This document shows positions 7,627 through 14,737 of a stretch of DNA of 19,464 bases, piece after piece (the first letter of the stretch is position 1; each line of letters opens with the position of its first letter). The position numbers and the translations under genes were made by a program. Origin of the DNA: an uncultured Collinsella sp. (GTDB taxonomy: Bacteria > Actinomycetota > Coriobacteriia > Coriobacteriales > Coriobacteriaceae). Under the pieces are notes generated by a model. That model was not told the origin of the DNA, made no database searches, and worked only from the letters and a program-made list of their open reading frames with translations. The DNA lies in the NCBI GenBank assembly GCA_900757465.1, contig CAAENY010000109.1:1-19464 (forward strand). The letters are read 5' to 3'.

Positions 7627-8292
7627 TTGGAAGCGCATCATAAGCAGATAACCGTTTATTCAGAGTGTGCGGAAGGCGCGCCCGTCATCTATCTCCCCGT
7701 GGTTATGGGCAACGGTAGTGAAGTCTACGAGCGCTGCCGAGAGCTCGACTGCCCGCCGTTCACCCTTGTCGCCATTGGAGGGCTCGATTGGAATCGCGAG
7801 CTGAGCCCCTGGGAATGCGACGGAACTATACGAGATGCCGAGCCCTTTGGCGGACAGGCTGCTGGTTTTCTTGACGAGTTGTTGAAGCAGATAATCCCCC
7901 AGGCCGAATCATCGCTCCCGCAACCGCCCGCCTGGCGCAGCGTTGCCGGCTACTCGTTGGCGGGTCTTTTTGCACTGTGGGCACTTTGGCAAACAGATGT
8001 CTTTGAGCGCGTGGCGAGTGCATCGGGGTCGCTGTGGTTCCCCGGCTTTATCGACTACGCGCGCGAGCGCACGATGACGGCTACGCCCGACGCCGCCTAT
8101 CTGTCGCTCGGTAAAAAGGAAACCAAGACGCCCAACCGCATGATGCGGCACGTACTCGACGATACGCGCGCGATGGAAAAGCTGTTTATCGAGCGCGACA
8201 TCCCAACAACGCTGGAGCTCAACCCCGGCAATCATTTTGCCCAAACTGACCTGCGCATGGCGCGCGGCATCCACTGGATACTGACGCATTAA
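7627..8292 (+). CDS. Alpha/beta-hydrolase fold esterase (esterase D/Fes-like)
   Basis: A 221-residue serine hydrolase of the PF00756-type esterases, a group that includes enterochelin esterases and mycolyltransferase-like proteins. The nucleophile elbow GYSLAG places the catalytic Ser at 110. The likely catalytic His is His203 in NPGNHFAQTD, and an acidic partner probably lies in the SLGKKETKTPN loop. There is no signal peptide or membrane helix, so it should be cytosolic. The start is a TTG at 7627 with only a weak AGAGAAG ribosome binding site. The next in-frame Met (residue 27) would remove the first beta strand (PVIYLPVV), so TTG is preferred, with some doubt. It stands alone between two terminators. 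The substrate is not predictable, and no siderophore genes are nearby to support an enterochelin role. Confidence 0.8.
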   Translation: MEAHHKQITVYSECAEGAPVIYLPVVMGNGSEVYERCRELDCPPFTLVAIGGLDWNRELSPWECDGTIRDAEPFGGQAAGFLDELLKQIIPQAESSLPQPPAWRSVAGYSLAGLFALWALWQTDVFERVASASGSLWFPGFIDYARERTMTATPDAAYLSLGKKETKTPNRMMRHVLDDTRAMEKLFIERDIPTTLELNPGNHFAQTDLRMARGIHWILTH

Positions 8293-8332
8293 AAATGGCG
8301 TCCACGCGTACACACGCATGGACGCCATTTTT
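8291..8332. terminator. Strong bidirectional intrinsic terminator
   Basis: AAAAATGGCGTCCA (8291-8304) pairs perfectly with TGGACGCCATTTTT (8319-8332), and GCGT/ACGC in the loop can extend the stem. The A and T tracts at the ends let it terminate both the plus-strand esterase, whose TAA stop overlaps the stem, and the minus-strand methyltransferase transcript. Confidence 0.92.
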
Positions 8333-8352
8333 AATTTGGCTGAACGCAGCTA

Positions 8353-8406
8353 CTATGCGACAGTCTCCTCGAGTTCAGATACGGTGGGCGTCGAGAACTG
8401 GGGCAT
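8353..8406 (-). CDS. Candidate 17-residue peptide gene, function unknown
   Basis: A short open frame starting ATG 8406 encodes MPQFSTPTVSELEETVA and ends in TAG. AAAGGA is positioned five bases upstream, a good ribosome binding site. It lies 123 bases beyond the stop of the MetE-like gene on the same strand and just before the shared terminator, so it could be the last cistron of that transcript. The peptide is hydrophilic and acidic, with no signal sequence and no Cys; it is not recognisable as a known RiPP precursor, toxin or leader. Nothing nearby looks like a modification enzyme. A chance frame is quite possible; only the ribosome binding site and placement argue for it. Confidence 0.3.
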   Translation of the reverse strand: MPQFSTPTVSELEETVA

Positions 8407-8529
8407 GGATGTCCTTTCATGATGGAAGGGCGATCAGGCATATCGGATAACCTGCCCGAACGATACGATCCGAACCATTGTACGCGATACGCAATGCCTC
8501 GCACGCGCCGCCACCTGCAAACGGTAGCG

Positions 8530-9663
8530 TTACTTCCAAACGCGCTCGGCAATGCGCTTGACCAGCGCGATCTTTGCCCATTGCTCGTCCTCGGTCAGCT
8601 TGTTGCCAATCTCGCAGCTGGCAAAGCCGCACTGGGGCGACAGATACAGATTCTCGAGCGGCACGTACTTTGCGGCCTCGCGGATGCGCTCGACGATAAT
8701 ATCCTCGTTCTCGAGCTCTGCCGCCTTGGTGGTCACCAGGCCCAACACGACCTTCTTGCCCGGGGCAACGTACTTGAGCGGCTCAAAACCGCCGGCGCGC
8801 GGCGTGTCGAACTCCAGATAGAACGCATCGACATTCTCATGCGCAAACAGGTACGGCGCGATGGGATCGTAACCGCCCTCAAAGGCATAGGTAGAGTGGT
8901 AGTTACCACGGCACACGTGCGTGTTAATGACCAGGTCGTCGGGCTTGCCCTCGATGGCGGCGTTGTTGAGCGCCACGCCCAGCTCACTCACCTTTTGCAG
9001 ATCAACCGGGCTCATTCCGGTCTTGGACACAAAGTCGGTATCGCAATAGATGCCCCAGGTGCAGTCATCAAACTGGATGTTGCGGCAGCCTGCAGCGTAC
9101 AGGTCGGCGATCACCGTGCGATAAGTGGCTGCAATGGCGTCGGCAAGCTCCTCATCGGTCTTATAGACAGCGCGCAGGCTCTCCTGCTGGCCGTCGCAGC
9201 GATCGAGCGTGACCTCAGAGAACGTCTGGATCGGCGCCGGAATGGTTTGACGTGCGACCTGACCCTCCCCCTCAAGCGCCTTGACAAACTTAAAGTGCTC
9301 GACGAATGGGTGGTTCTCGCCGCTAATGGGACCGGTTACCACGGCGGTATCGGCCGTGGTCTCCTCGTCGTGGAACATATAGCCCGTACGCGAGGTACGG
9401 CGTTCAATGCCGTTGAGCCCCCACATAAAGTCGAGGTGCCAGTAACTGCGGCGAAACTCGCCATCGGTGATGACCTGCAGACCGGCGGCCTTCTGCTTTG
9501 CCACCAAATCGCGAATGGCATCGTCCTCGACGGCCTTAAGCCCCTCGGCATCAAGCGTGCCTGCCGCATAGGCAGCGCGGGCGTCCTTTACGGCCTGCGG
9601 ACGAAGAAAGCTGCCGACGATATCGGCGCGAAACGGCGCGTTCGGTTGAATTGAAGTGCTCAT
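8530..9663 (-). CDS. MetE-like cobalamin-independent methyltransferase (COG0620, YxjG/YxjH type)
   Basis: A 377-residue stand-alone version of the C-terminal catalytic barrel of cobalamin-independent methionine synthase. Full MetE (about 750 residues) transfers a methyl group from methyltetrahydrofolate-glutamates to homocysteine; these short homologues are thought to make methionine too, although the methyl donor is often unproven. The zinc-site residues are visible: His249 and Cys251 in NTHVCRGN, Glu284 in YLEFD and Cys345 in SPQCGF. The N-terminal RADIVGSFLRP and TDGEFRR motifs are typical of the family. Start ATG 9663 is chosen because AAAGGGAG ends six bases upstream; ATG 9681 lies upstream of that site. 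The gene follows a LysR gene on the same strand and has LysR-like boxes in its promoter, suggesting MetR-like control by that neighbour. Confidence 0.9.
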   Translation of the reverse strand: MSTSIQPNAPFRADIVGSFLRPQAVKDARAAYAAGTLDAEGLKAVEDDAIRDLVAKQKAAGLQVITDGEFRRSYWHLDFMWGLNGIERRTSRTGYMFHDEETTADTAVVTGPISGENHPFVEHFKFVKALEGEGQVARQTIPAPIQTFSEVTLDRCDGQQESLRAVYKTDEELADAIAATYRTVIADLYAAGCRNIQFDDCTWGIYCDTDFVSKTGMSPVDLQKVSELGVALNNAAIEGKPDDLVINTHVCRGNYHSTYAFEGGYDPIAPYLFAHENVDAFYLEFDTPRAGGFEPLKYVAPGKKVVLGLVTTKAAELENEDIIVERIREAAKYVPLENLYLSPQCGFASCEIGNKLTEDEQWAKIALVKRIAERVWK

Positions 9664-9701
9664 AGATATCTCCCTTTGCATTGGTTGCTTTACTGGGACA
9701 G

Positions 9702-9780
9702 AGTATGAGCGCTCATATGGACATCGTAAAATATACGTTTATATCAGTTTGATATAGACGTTTCCTATATCAGTCTGGAC
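9702..9780 (-). promoter_or_regulatory. Promoter and LysR-type operator of the MetE-like gene
   Basis: Read toward the gene, TTTACG (9730-9725) and CATACT (9707-9702) are separated by 17 bases and make a plausible promoter. Upstream lies the perfect palindrome TATATCA-GTT-TGATATA (9740-9756), whose core is a classical LysR box T-N11-A (9742-9754). A further TATATCAG half-site at 9766-9773 is in the same orientation, 26 bases away, and both are preceded by ACGTTT. This is the usual pattern of strong and weak LysR sites upstream of -35. A separate perfect palindrome TATGAGCGCTCATA (9704-9717) overlaps the -10. The LysR protein encoded just upstream is the obvious candidate binder. Confidence 0.65.
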
Positions 9781-9818
9781 TGCCATAAAGAGATTTGACC
9801 CGCGCGGAGCACAGCAGC

Positions 9819-10715
9819 CTAGATATGCTGGCGAATCGCGTCGATATAGGCCTGCCCGTAGCGCGTAAGTGTCGTGTTCTTGCGCGTGATGATGCCAATC
9901 TCCATGTACTCGTCTACATCAAGCGGAATCGAGATGATGCCGGGACCGTTAAGCTCATGGCTGATCACACCCGAACACACCGTGTAGCCGTTGAGGCCCA
10001 TGGCCAGGTTGAACAGTGTCGCACGGTCGCGCACGCGGATATTCTTGCGGCGCTCAAACGTCGAGGTCAGTTCCTCGGAATAGTAAAACGAGTTGTAGCT
10101 GCCCTGCTCGTAGGACAGGAAGGGATAGTCCTCCAGGTCCTCGAGCGTCACGCTGGAGCGGCCCGCCAGCGGATGGTCGGCACACACAAAGACGTGTGGC
10201 GTGGCGCAGAATAGTCCTTCGAACACGAGCTCGTTGGCCGCCAGCATGCGCTCGATAACCTCGCGATTGTGCTCGGATAAGTACAGGATGCCCAGTTCGC
10301 TCTTCATATGCGCGACGTCCTCGATAATCTCGTGAGTCTGCTCCTCGCGCAGGGTAAAGTCGTAGCGCGCGGCATCGAACTCACGGATCACATCGACAAA
10401 CGCATTAACGGCAAAGGAATAATGCTGACAGCTCACACTAAAGTGCGGCACCTGCTCGGACGCGCCCTTGTACTTGCCCTCGAGCAGGTCGGCCTGGTCG
10501 AGCACCTGGCGCGCGTAGCCCAAGAAGGTCTCGCCTTCCTCGGACACAATGACGCCCTTGTTGGTGCGCTCAAAGATGTGCACGCCCATCTCGTTTTCGA
10601 GATCGCGGATTGATGCGGTAATCGAAGGCTGCGACACAAAGAGCCGGCGCGAGGCCTCGGTGATGCTGCCGCATTCGGCAACTTTGACGACATACCTGAG
10701 CTGCTGAAGCTTCAT
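9819..10715 (-). CDS. LysR-family transcriptional regulator, likely regulator of the MetE-like gene
   Basis: A 298-residue LysR protein. The helix-turn-helix starts at once (MKLQQLRYVVKVAECGSITE, then ASRRLFVSQPSITASIRDLE), and the effector-binding domain begins around residue 90. Start ATG 10715 is chosen because GGGAG lies six bases upstream and this is the normal LysR N-terminus. The open frame continues to 10922, but that extension is Arg/Pro-rich and runs antisense-like through the end of the HAD gene. The gene begins ten bases after the HAD stop codon, so the two are probably co-transcribed. Its stop is 155 bases before the MetE-like start, with a LysR-box palindrome in the gap. Control of the methyltransferase gene in response to a methionine-pathway intermediate is an inference from position. 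Confidence 0.92.
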   Translation of the reverse strand: MKLQQLRYVVKVAECGSITEASRRLFVSQPSITASIRDLENEMGVHIFERTNKGVIVSEEGETFLGYARQVLDQADLLEGKYKGASEQVPHFSVSCQHYSFAVNAFVDVIREFDAARYDFTLREEQTHEIIEDVAHMKSELGILYLSEHNREVIERMLAANELVFEGLFCATPHVFVCADHPLAGRSSVTLEDLEDYPFLSYEQGSYNSFYYSEELTSTFERRKNIRVRDRATLFNLAMGLNGYTVCSGVISHELNGPGIISIPLDVDEYMEIGIITRKNTTLTRYGQAYIDAIRQHI

Positions 10716-10725
10716 GGCTTTCTCC

Positions 10726-11634
10726 CTAGACGTTCGTGACGTCGAAACCCGTCGCATCCATCTGACGCATAAACGGCGGCATCTCCCCCGTCGCGGCGCA
10801 GGCGGCAATCTGATGCAGAGCCCCGGCAACCGCATCGTCTGCCGAAGCGCCGATATGCCAGCGCGCGGCAGCCGTGACGGCCTCGTTGGCATTGGCGACT
10901 GCAACGGAGTTGGGAACGGCATCGATCATGGGCAGATCGTTATCGGAATCGCCAAATACGGCCACCTCATCGGTCGTCAGGTCCAAAGCGCGCGCCAGCT
11001 CCAGTGCAGCGCAGCCCTTGTCCCAACCGGCCGGAAGGATGTCAAGCAGGCGCACTCGATTGTTGGGAAACACAAGCGAGAGTTCCGGCACCTCAGCGGC
11101 AACGCGCTCGCGTAGCTCCACGAGCTCCTCACGTGAACGGGCACTCCAAATATTCGCCTTAAACACCGGCGCATCATCGACGACGGGACGGCACGGGGCC
11201 TCTTCGCCCTTGAGCCACGCGTTGCCGCCCGACTCCATGGCGCGGCGTACGCGCTCGGGATCGCTCGTCACGCAGTAGGCATCGTTATTCCAAAAGTCAT
11301 CACCCAGGCTGTAGACCTTCAGATACGTATCGTCGGTCTCCTGCTCCAAGTAGTCAGCCAAACGCATAAGGGCGGCGTTGTCGGTCGCGCGCGAAGCGAC
11401 CGCCTGACCGTCGACAAACATTACCTGGCCGTTGCAGAACGCGCCGGTCGAGAAGCACTCGACGCAATTGCGGAACATCCAGCCCATCGCGGACGGCTGG
11501 CGACCCGAAACCGGGCCAAAGTGCAGACCCGCCGCCTGCATGGCATGAATGCCCTCGATGGCGTAGTCGCTGGCGCCGTCATGCCCGGCTGGAATCAGCG
11601 TATCGTCCATATCGGTCAGCACAAGTTTAATCAT
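10726..11634 (-). CDS. Cof-type HAD-IIB family phosphatase
   Basis: A 302-residue cytosolic hydrolase of the haloacid dehalogenase superfamily, subfamily IIB (Cof/YidA/YbjI-like), which dephosphorylates sugar phosphates, nucleotides or cofactors such as pyridoxal phosphate and HMP-pyrophosphate. Motif I is LTDMDDTL, with nucleophile Asp8 and acid/base Asp10. Motif II Ser43 is in VSGR, a conserved Lys follows in the AGWDKG segment, and motif IV is FGDSDNDLPMI. The large C2B-type cap lies between motifs II and IV. The start ATG has only a G-rich, modest ribosome binding site. It is divergent from the TPP-riboswitch operon and upstream of the second LysR gene. E. coli Cof hydrolyses HMP-pyrophosphate, so a thiamine link is conceivable, but nothing here fixes the substrate. 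Confidence 0.9.
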   Translation of the reverse strand: MIKLVLTDMDDTLIPAGHDGASDYAIEGIHAMQAAGLHFGPVSGRQPSAMGWMFRNCVECFSTGAFCNGQVMFVDGQAVASRATDNAALMRLADYLEQETDDTYLKVYSLGDDFWNNDAYCVTSDPERVRRAMESGGNAWLKGEEAPCRPVVDDAPVFKANIWSARSREELVELRERVAAEVPELSLVFPNNRVRLLDILPAGWDKGCAALELARALDLTTDEVAVFGDSDNDLPMIDAVPNSVAVANANEAVTAAARWHIGASADDAVAGALHQIAACAATGEMPPFMRQMDATGFDVTNV

Positions 11635-11671
11635 AAGGCCCCCATTCGTATCGGTCCTACCTATTGTAACG

Positions 11672-11706
11672 ACCTGCCAAAATAAACCTGTCCCTTTTTG
11701 GCAGGT
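11672..11706. repeat. Intergenic inverted repeat between divergent promoters (REP-like?)
   Basis: ACCTGCCAAAA (11672-11682) is the exact reverse complement of TTTTGGCAGGT (11696-11706), with a 13-base loop containing CCTGTCCC. It looks like an intrinsic terminator, but it stands between the divergent HAD and thi transcripts, where neither needs one. A mobile intergenic repeat of REP type is therefore plausible. TACAAT on the minus strand (11668-11663) is a possible -10 for the HAD gene. Confidence 0.6.
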
Positions 11707-11733
11707 GCGCTAGTATAGGGAACAACAGATTCG

Positions 11734-11826
11734 ATGCGGGAGTGCCGGCGGTGCAAACCACAAGGCTGAGAGGGCATGGGGCCCAATCCTTTGAACCTGT
11801 CAGTTAATGCTGGCGTAGGGAGCATG
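11734..11826 (+). ncRNA. TPP riboswitch (THI element)
   Basis: The conserved thi-box core is clear: GGCTGAGAGGG around 11764-11773 (CTGAGA at 11766-11771), CCTTTGAACCTG (11788-11799), TAATGC (11805-11810) and GCGTAGGGA (11813-11821). The closing P1 helix can pair ATGC 11734-11737 with GCAT 11822-11825. It precedes a hairpin terminator and three thiamine genes. High thiamine pyrophosphate is expected to favour the terminator and shut the operon off. Confidence 0.96.
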
Positions 11827-11836
11827 CCGCCTTTAC

Positions 11837-11867
11837 AGGGGCGCTGTCTATGCACAGCGCCCCTTTT
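11837..11867 (+). terminator. Riboswitch-controlled intrinsic terminator ahead of thiM
   Basis: GGGGCGCTGT (11838-11847) pairs exactly with ACAGCGCCCC (11854-11863) around a six-base loop, followed by TTTTC. It begins 12 bases after the riboswitch P1 helix and ends before the thiM ribosome binding site, so it is the expression platform: transcription attenuation rather than translation control. Confidence 0.9.
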
Positions 11868-11889
11868 CTATGCCAAGGAGGCATGTGCA

Positions 11890-12729
11890 GTGATTGATTC
11901 GGAACAGCTTAAGCAAAATGTGGTCAAGGCCGTGGAGGAGATTCGCGCCACCAATCCGATGGCCGGCTCCATCACCAACACGGTGACGATCGACTTTGTC
12001 GCCAATGCTCAGCTCGCCGTGGGCGGTTCGGCCGCCATGGTCTATCTGCCCGACGAGGGCGAGGCGCTCGTTGCCGGCGGCGGCGCCATCTATCTCAACA
12101 TGGGCACGCTCTTCCCCATCTACGAGCAGACGATTCCCCGCGCGGCCAAGGCGGCACACGACGCCGGCAAGCCCTGGGTGCTCGATCCGGTGGGCCTGGG
12201 CATCGGTAGCCTGCGAACCCAGCTGGTAAACGAGCTCAAGCAGTACAAGCCCGCCATCGTGCGCGGCAACGCCTCCGAGATCATCGCACTCGCCGGCCTG
12301 TGGGGTCTTGAGGGCGAGGCAGCTGATCTGAGCCGCGTGCGCGGTGTCGATACCACCGACACGGTCGACGCCGCCCGCGATGCCGCTGTGGCGCTCGCCC
12401 GCTACACCGGCGGAGCCGTAGTGGTCTCGGGCGAAGTCGACCTGATTACCGACGGCACGACGGTGGCCAAGTCCCACGGCGGCAGTCCGCTCATGTCCAA
12501 GATCACCGGCTGCGGCTGCTCGCAGGGTGGCGTGCTGGCTGTGTACGCCTGCGCTGCCGATCCGTTTACGGCAGCCATCTGCGGCACCGCCGTCTACAAC
12601 GTTGCCGGCACGCGTGCCGCCGCTGTCGCCGATGCCCCGGCAAGCTTTAAGGTCGCCTTTATCGACGAGCTCTACCGCGCGACCGCCCAGGATATTGCCG
12701 ATAACCAACTCGAGCTCGAGGAGGCATAA
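11890..12729 (+). CDS. thiM: Hydroxyethylthiazole kinase
   Basis: ThiM (EC 2.7.1.50) phosphorylates 4-methyl-5-(2-hydroxyethyl)thiazole with ATP so that salvaged thiazole can join HMP-pyrophosphate in the ThiE reaction. The 279-residue protein has ribokinase-like ThiM features: ITNTVTIDFVANAQLAVGGS near the N-terminus, the VLDPVGLG strand, RGNASEI, and the phosphate-binding TGCGC segment that carries the conserved Cys. The start is GTG 11890, with AAGGAGG eight bases upstream (11875-11881). The open frame extends back to 11776, but that part is the riboswitch and terminator. It is the first gene of the TPP-controlled operon, three bases ahead of the next gene, whose ribosome binding site lies inside its last codons. 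Confidence 0.95.
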   Translation: MIDSEQLKQNVVKAVEEIRATNPMAGSITNTVTIDFVANAQLAVGGSAAMVYLPDEGEALVAGGGAIYLNMGTLFPIYEQTIPRAAKAAHDAGKPWVLDPVGLGIGSLRTQLVNELKQYKPAIVRGNASEIIALAGLWGLEGEAADLSRVRGVDTTDTVDAARDAAVALARYTGGAVVVSGEVDLITDGTTVAKSHGGSPLMSKITGCGCSQGGVLAVYACAADPFTAAICGTAVYNVAGTRAAAVADAPASFKVAFIDELYRATAQDIADNQLELEEA

Positions 12730-12732
12730 GCC

Positions 12733-13074
12733 ATGTCCGAGCCCGCAACCAATGCCGGCATGAACACACTCGTCGCCGTGGCCATCGCCCCGTGCGGCAC
12801 CGGCGATGAACTGTCCGCCGAGGTCGCCGAGGTCGTGCGCGTCATTCGCGAGAGCGGCCTTCCCAACCACACCACCTCGATGTTCACCGAGATCGAGGGC
12901 GACTGGGACGAGGTCATGCAGGTCGTGCGCGACGCAACCTTTGTATTGGCGAGCAAGGGCATCCGCACCGAAGTCGTGCTCAAAGCCGATATTCGACCCG
13001 GATTTACCGACACCATGACCGGCAAACTTGAGCGCATGGAAGCGCAGATCAAGAAGCAGGAGGAAGCACGATGA
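12733..13074 (+). CDS. MTH1187/YkoF-type thiamine-binding protein (DUF77)
   Basis: A 113-residue protein of the PF01910 thiamine-binding family, with a ferredoxin-like fold that assembles into oligomers. Recognisable features are the first strand NTLVAVAIAPCGTG, the IRESGLPNHTTSMFTEIEGDWDEVM-type block (around residues 37-62; split by eye) and the C-terminal LKADIRPG strand. Family members bind thiamine or its HMP moiety and are found with thiamine or HMP uptake genes; the exact role is unsettled. Start ATG 12733 has GAGGAGG eight bases upstream. Its stop overlaps the thiE start (ATGA at 13071-13074), implying translational coupling. Its place between thiM and thiE, under the TPP riboswitch, supports a role in thiamine or precursor handling. 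No membrane transporter gene is adjacent. Confidence 0.88.
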   Translation: MSEPATNAGMNTLVAVAIAPCGTGDELSAEVAEVVRVIRESGLPNHTTSMFTEIEGDWDEVMQVVRDATFVLASKGIRTEVVLKADIRPGFTDTMTGKLERMEAQIKKQEEAR

Positions 13075-13766
13075 GTATCCGCGACAACCTTGATATCTCG
13101 GCCTATCTGGTACTCGGCCCCGAAAACACCCTCGGGCGCCCCGTGGGCGATGTAGTGACCCAGGCGCTCGACGCCGGCTTTACCTGCATTCAGGTGCGCT
13201 CCAAGGTGGCAAGTGCCCGCGAGATCATTGCGCTGACGGGCGACGCCGCGCAGGCCATCGCTCAGGCCGGCAAGACCGGTCAGGTCGCCCTGTTAATCGA
13301 TGACCGCCTTGACTGCGTGCTCGCCGCGCGCGAGCAGGGCATTGCTGTCGACGGCGTGCACGTGGGCCAGAGCGATATTCCCGTCGAAGTCTGCCGCAAA
13401 CTTTTGGGCCCCGATGCCATCGTGGGCCTTTCGGCCCGCTGCGAGGAGATGCTCGAGTACGTCAAAACCGCCGACATGAGCCTGGTCGACTATCTTGGCA
13501 TCGGCCCGCTCCACGAGACCGAGACCAAGCGCGACTGCGGACGCGCGGCCGACGGCTCTATCATTACCAAGAGCTTTGAGGACCTGGCCGCACTCCACGC
13601 AGCAAGCCCCGTGCCCATCGTGGTGGGCGGCGGCGTCAAGACGGCCGACCTGCCGCAGCTCAAGGCCACCGGCGTCGACGGCTTTTTCGTGGTGAGCGCC
13701 GTCTGCAGTGCCGACGACCCCCACGCCGCGGCCAAGGAGCTCGTCGACACCTGGCAGCAGGCATAG
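13071..13766 (+). CDS. thiE: Thiamine phosphate synthase
   Basis: ThiE (EC 2.5.1.3) condenses HMP-pyrophosphate with thiazole phosphate to give thiamine phosphate. The 231-residue TIM-barrel protein shows the family blocks in order: CIQVRSK (usual VQLREK), LLIDDRLDCVLAA (usual INDRxDVALA), GVHVGQSD, VGLSA, DYLGIGPLHETETKRD (usual DYxGxGPxxxTxTKxD), PIVVGGGV and FFVVSAV. Its ATG overlaps the stop of the previous gene by four bases (ATGA), with GGAGG upstream inside that gene. It is the last gene of the riboswitch operon. HMP-pyrophosphate must come from ThiD and ThiC or from salvage; no thiD or thiC is in the window. One Gly/Ala-rich sequence variant is VRSK instead of REK in strand two, seen in divergent ThiE proteins. 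Confidence 0.95.
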   Translation: MSIRDNLDISAYLVLGPENTLGRPVGDVVTQALDAGFTCIQVRSKVASAREIIALTGDAAQAIAQAGKTGQVALLIDDRLDCVLAAREQGIAVDGVHVGQSDIPVEVCRKLLGPDAIVGLSARCEEMLEYVKTADMSLVDYLGIGPLHETETKRDCGRAADGSIITKSFEDLAALHAASPVPIVVGGGVKTADLPQLKATGVDGFFVVSAVCSADDPHAAAKELVDTWQQA

Positions 13767-13808
13767 ACATAAGCCGAGCAGCTGATTCGCAGCCTCATAT
13801 CTTCAGCA

Positions 13809-13858
13809 GCGGAAAGCGCATCCCAGTTTGGGCCCCCATTCCGAGATGCGCTTTCCGC
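13809..13858. terminator. Hairpin between convergent thiE and patatin genes
   Basis: GCGGAAAGCGCATC (13809-13822) pairs perfectly with GATGCGCTTTCCGC (13845-13858) around a 22-base loop. It lies midway between two convergent genes, the expected place for a shared terminator, but neither strand has a proper T tract after it, so termination may be weak or Rho-assisted. Confidence 0.6.
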
Positions 13859-13867
13859 ATGCGACCC

Positions 13868-14737
13868 TTACCCCGCCAGATACGCTTCCAGCGTGGGCAA
13901 GGTCGCCTCCGCATCGCGGCGACCGACCTGGTAGATGCGCTCGAGCTCATCCGGTTCGCGGCACAGCGACGGCACCTTCACCGATTCGCTCGGACGCACC
14001 ACAAAGACCTCGCCGGCAGCCTCGCGACGTGCCAGGTCATCGAGCGTGGCATTGTAGACCTCATGCCGATGCTCAAGCGCTGCGACAAACTCCGGGTAGT
14101 GACGGAACACGCGCCGCAGCATGGGCATCACGCTGTTGGGCTGCTTCACAAAGCCCGCCGGCTGCGTGAGCACCACGATATTGCGGTCATACCCCTGCGC
14201 AAACAGCCATGCGCTGGGAATAGAATCAGCCACGCCACCATCCAGATACTTATGCCCGTCAATAGCAACGGGACGCGTCGCCACGGGAATAGCAGACGAC
14301 GCCCGGATCCACTCGATATCCCGCTCGTCGCCATAAGGCAGGTCATGGTAGACGGCCTTGCCCGTCTCGATATCGGTACACACGCACGTAAACCGCATGG
14401 AGCAGGCACGATATGTCTCCAAATCGATGGGATCGCGCTCGATGGGCACCTCGTGATAGGCAAAATCGGCATTGAACATATCGCCGGTCCGCAGCCAGCT
14501 TGCTACACCCGCATAGCGCTTGTCGGCACAATAGGCCTTGTTATAGCGAATGGCGCGGCCGATCTGGCGCGATTTAAAATTGTAGCCAAACGCCGCGCCC
14601 GCCGAGACACCCACCATATGGTCGCAGGTCAAACCGTGCTCCATCCAAACGTCGAGCACGCCCGCCGTATACATACCGCGGTAGCCGCCTCCCTCGAGCG
14701 CGAGCCCCACCGTGCGCGTCGTATCCGGCTGTGCCAT
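13868..14737 (-). CDS. Patatin-like phospholipase (YjjU/COG4667 type)
   Basis: A 289-residue lipid acyl hydrolase with the Ser-Asp catalytic dyad of patatins. The glycine-rich oxyanion loop is GGGYRGMYTAGVL near the N-terminus, the nucleophile elbow is GVSAGA about 30 residues later, and the Asp is in LDGGVADSIP. The sequence resembles the bacterial YjjU/RssA group, which are cytosolic or membrane-associated enzymes of uncertain substrate. The C-terminal part (RRVFRHYPEF, ERIYQVGRRDAEATLPTLEAYL) is typical of that group. Start ATG 14737 is chosen because GGAG lies eight bases upstream and it leads directly into the first strand TRTVGLALEGGG; the open frame extends to 14821 without a comparable site. 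It is monocistronic and divergent from the c-di-GMP genes. Confidence 0.9.
   Translation of the reverse strand: MAQPDTTRTVGLALEGGGYRGMYTAGVLDVWMEHGLTCDHMVGVSAGAAFGYNFKSRQIGRAIRYNKAYCADKRYAGVASWLRTGDMFNADFAYHEVPIERDPIDLETYRACSMRFTCVCTDIETGKAVYHDLPYGDERDIEWIRASSAIPVATRPVAIDGHKYLDGGVADSIPSAWLFAQGYDRNIVVLTQPAGFVKQPNSVMPMLRRVFRHYPEFVAALEHRHEVYNATLDDLARREAAGEVFVVRPSESVKVPSLCREPDELERIYQVGRRDAEATLPTLEAYLAG

Noticed and set aside
8419..9654. A 411-codon open frame on the plus strand, antisense to the MetE-like gene
   Set aside because: It is the complement of a recognisable, well-conserved gene with correct zinc-site motifs; long antisense frames are common in high-GC DNA. The translation matches no family and has no good ribosome binding site.
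10716..10922. N-terminal extension of the second LysR protein by 69 residues
   Set aside because: The extension is Arg/Pro-rich, lies inside the HAD gene in another frame, and the ATG at 10715 has a good ribosome binding site and the standard LysR N-terminus.
11848..12870. A 340-codon open frame on the minus strand across thiM and the thiamine-binding gene
   Set aside because: It is a Gly/His-rich low-complexity antisense shadow of thiM, a clear gene under a TPP riboswitch.
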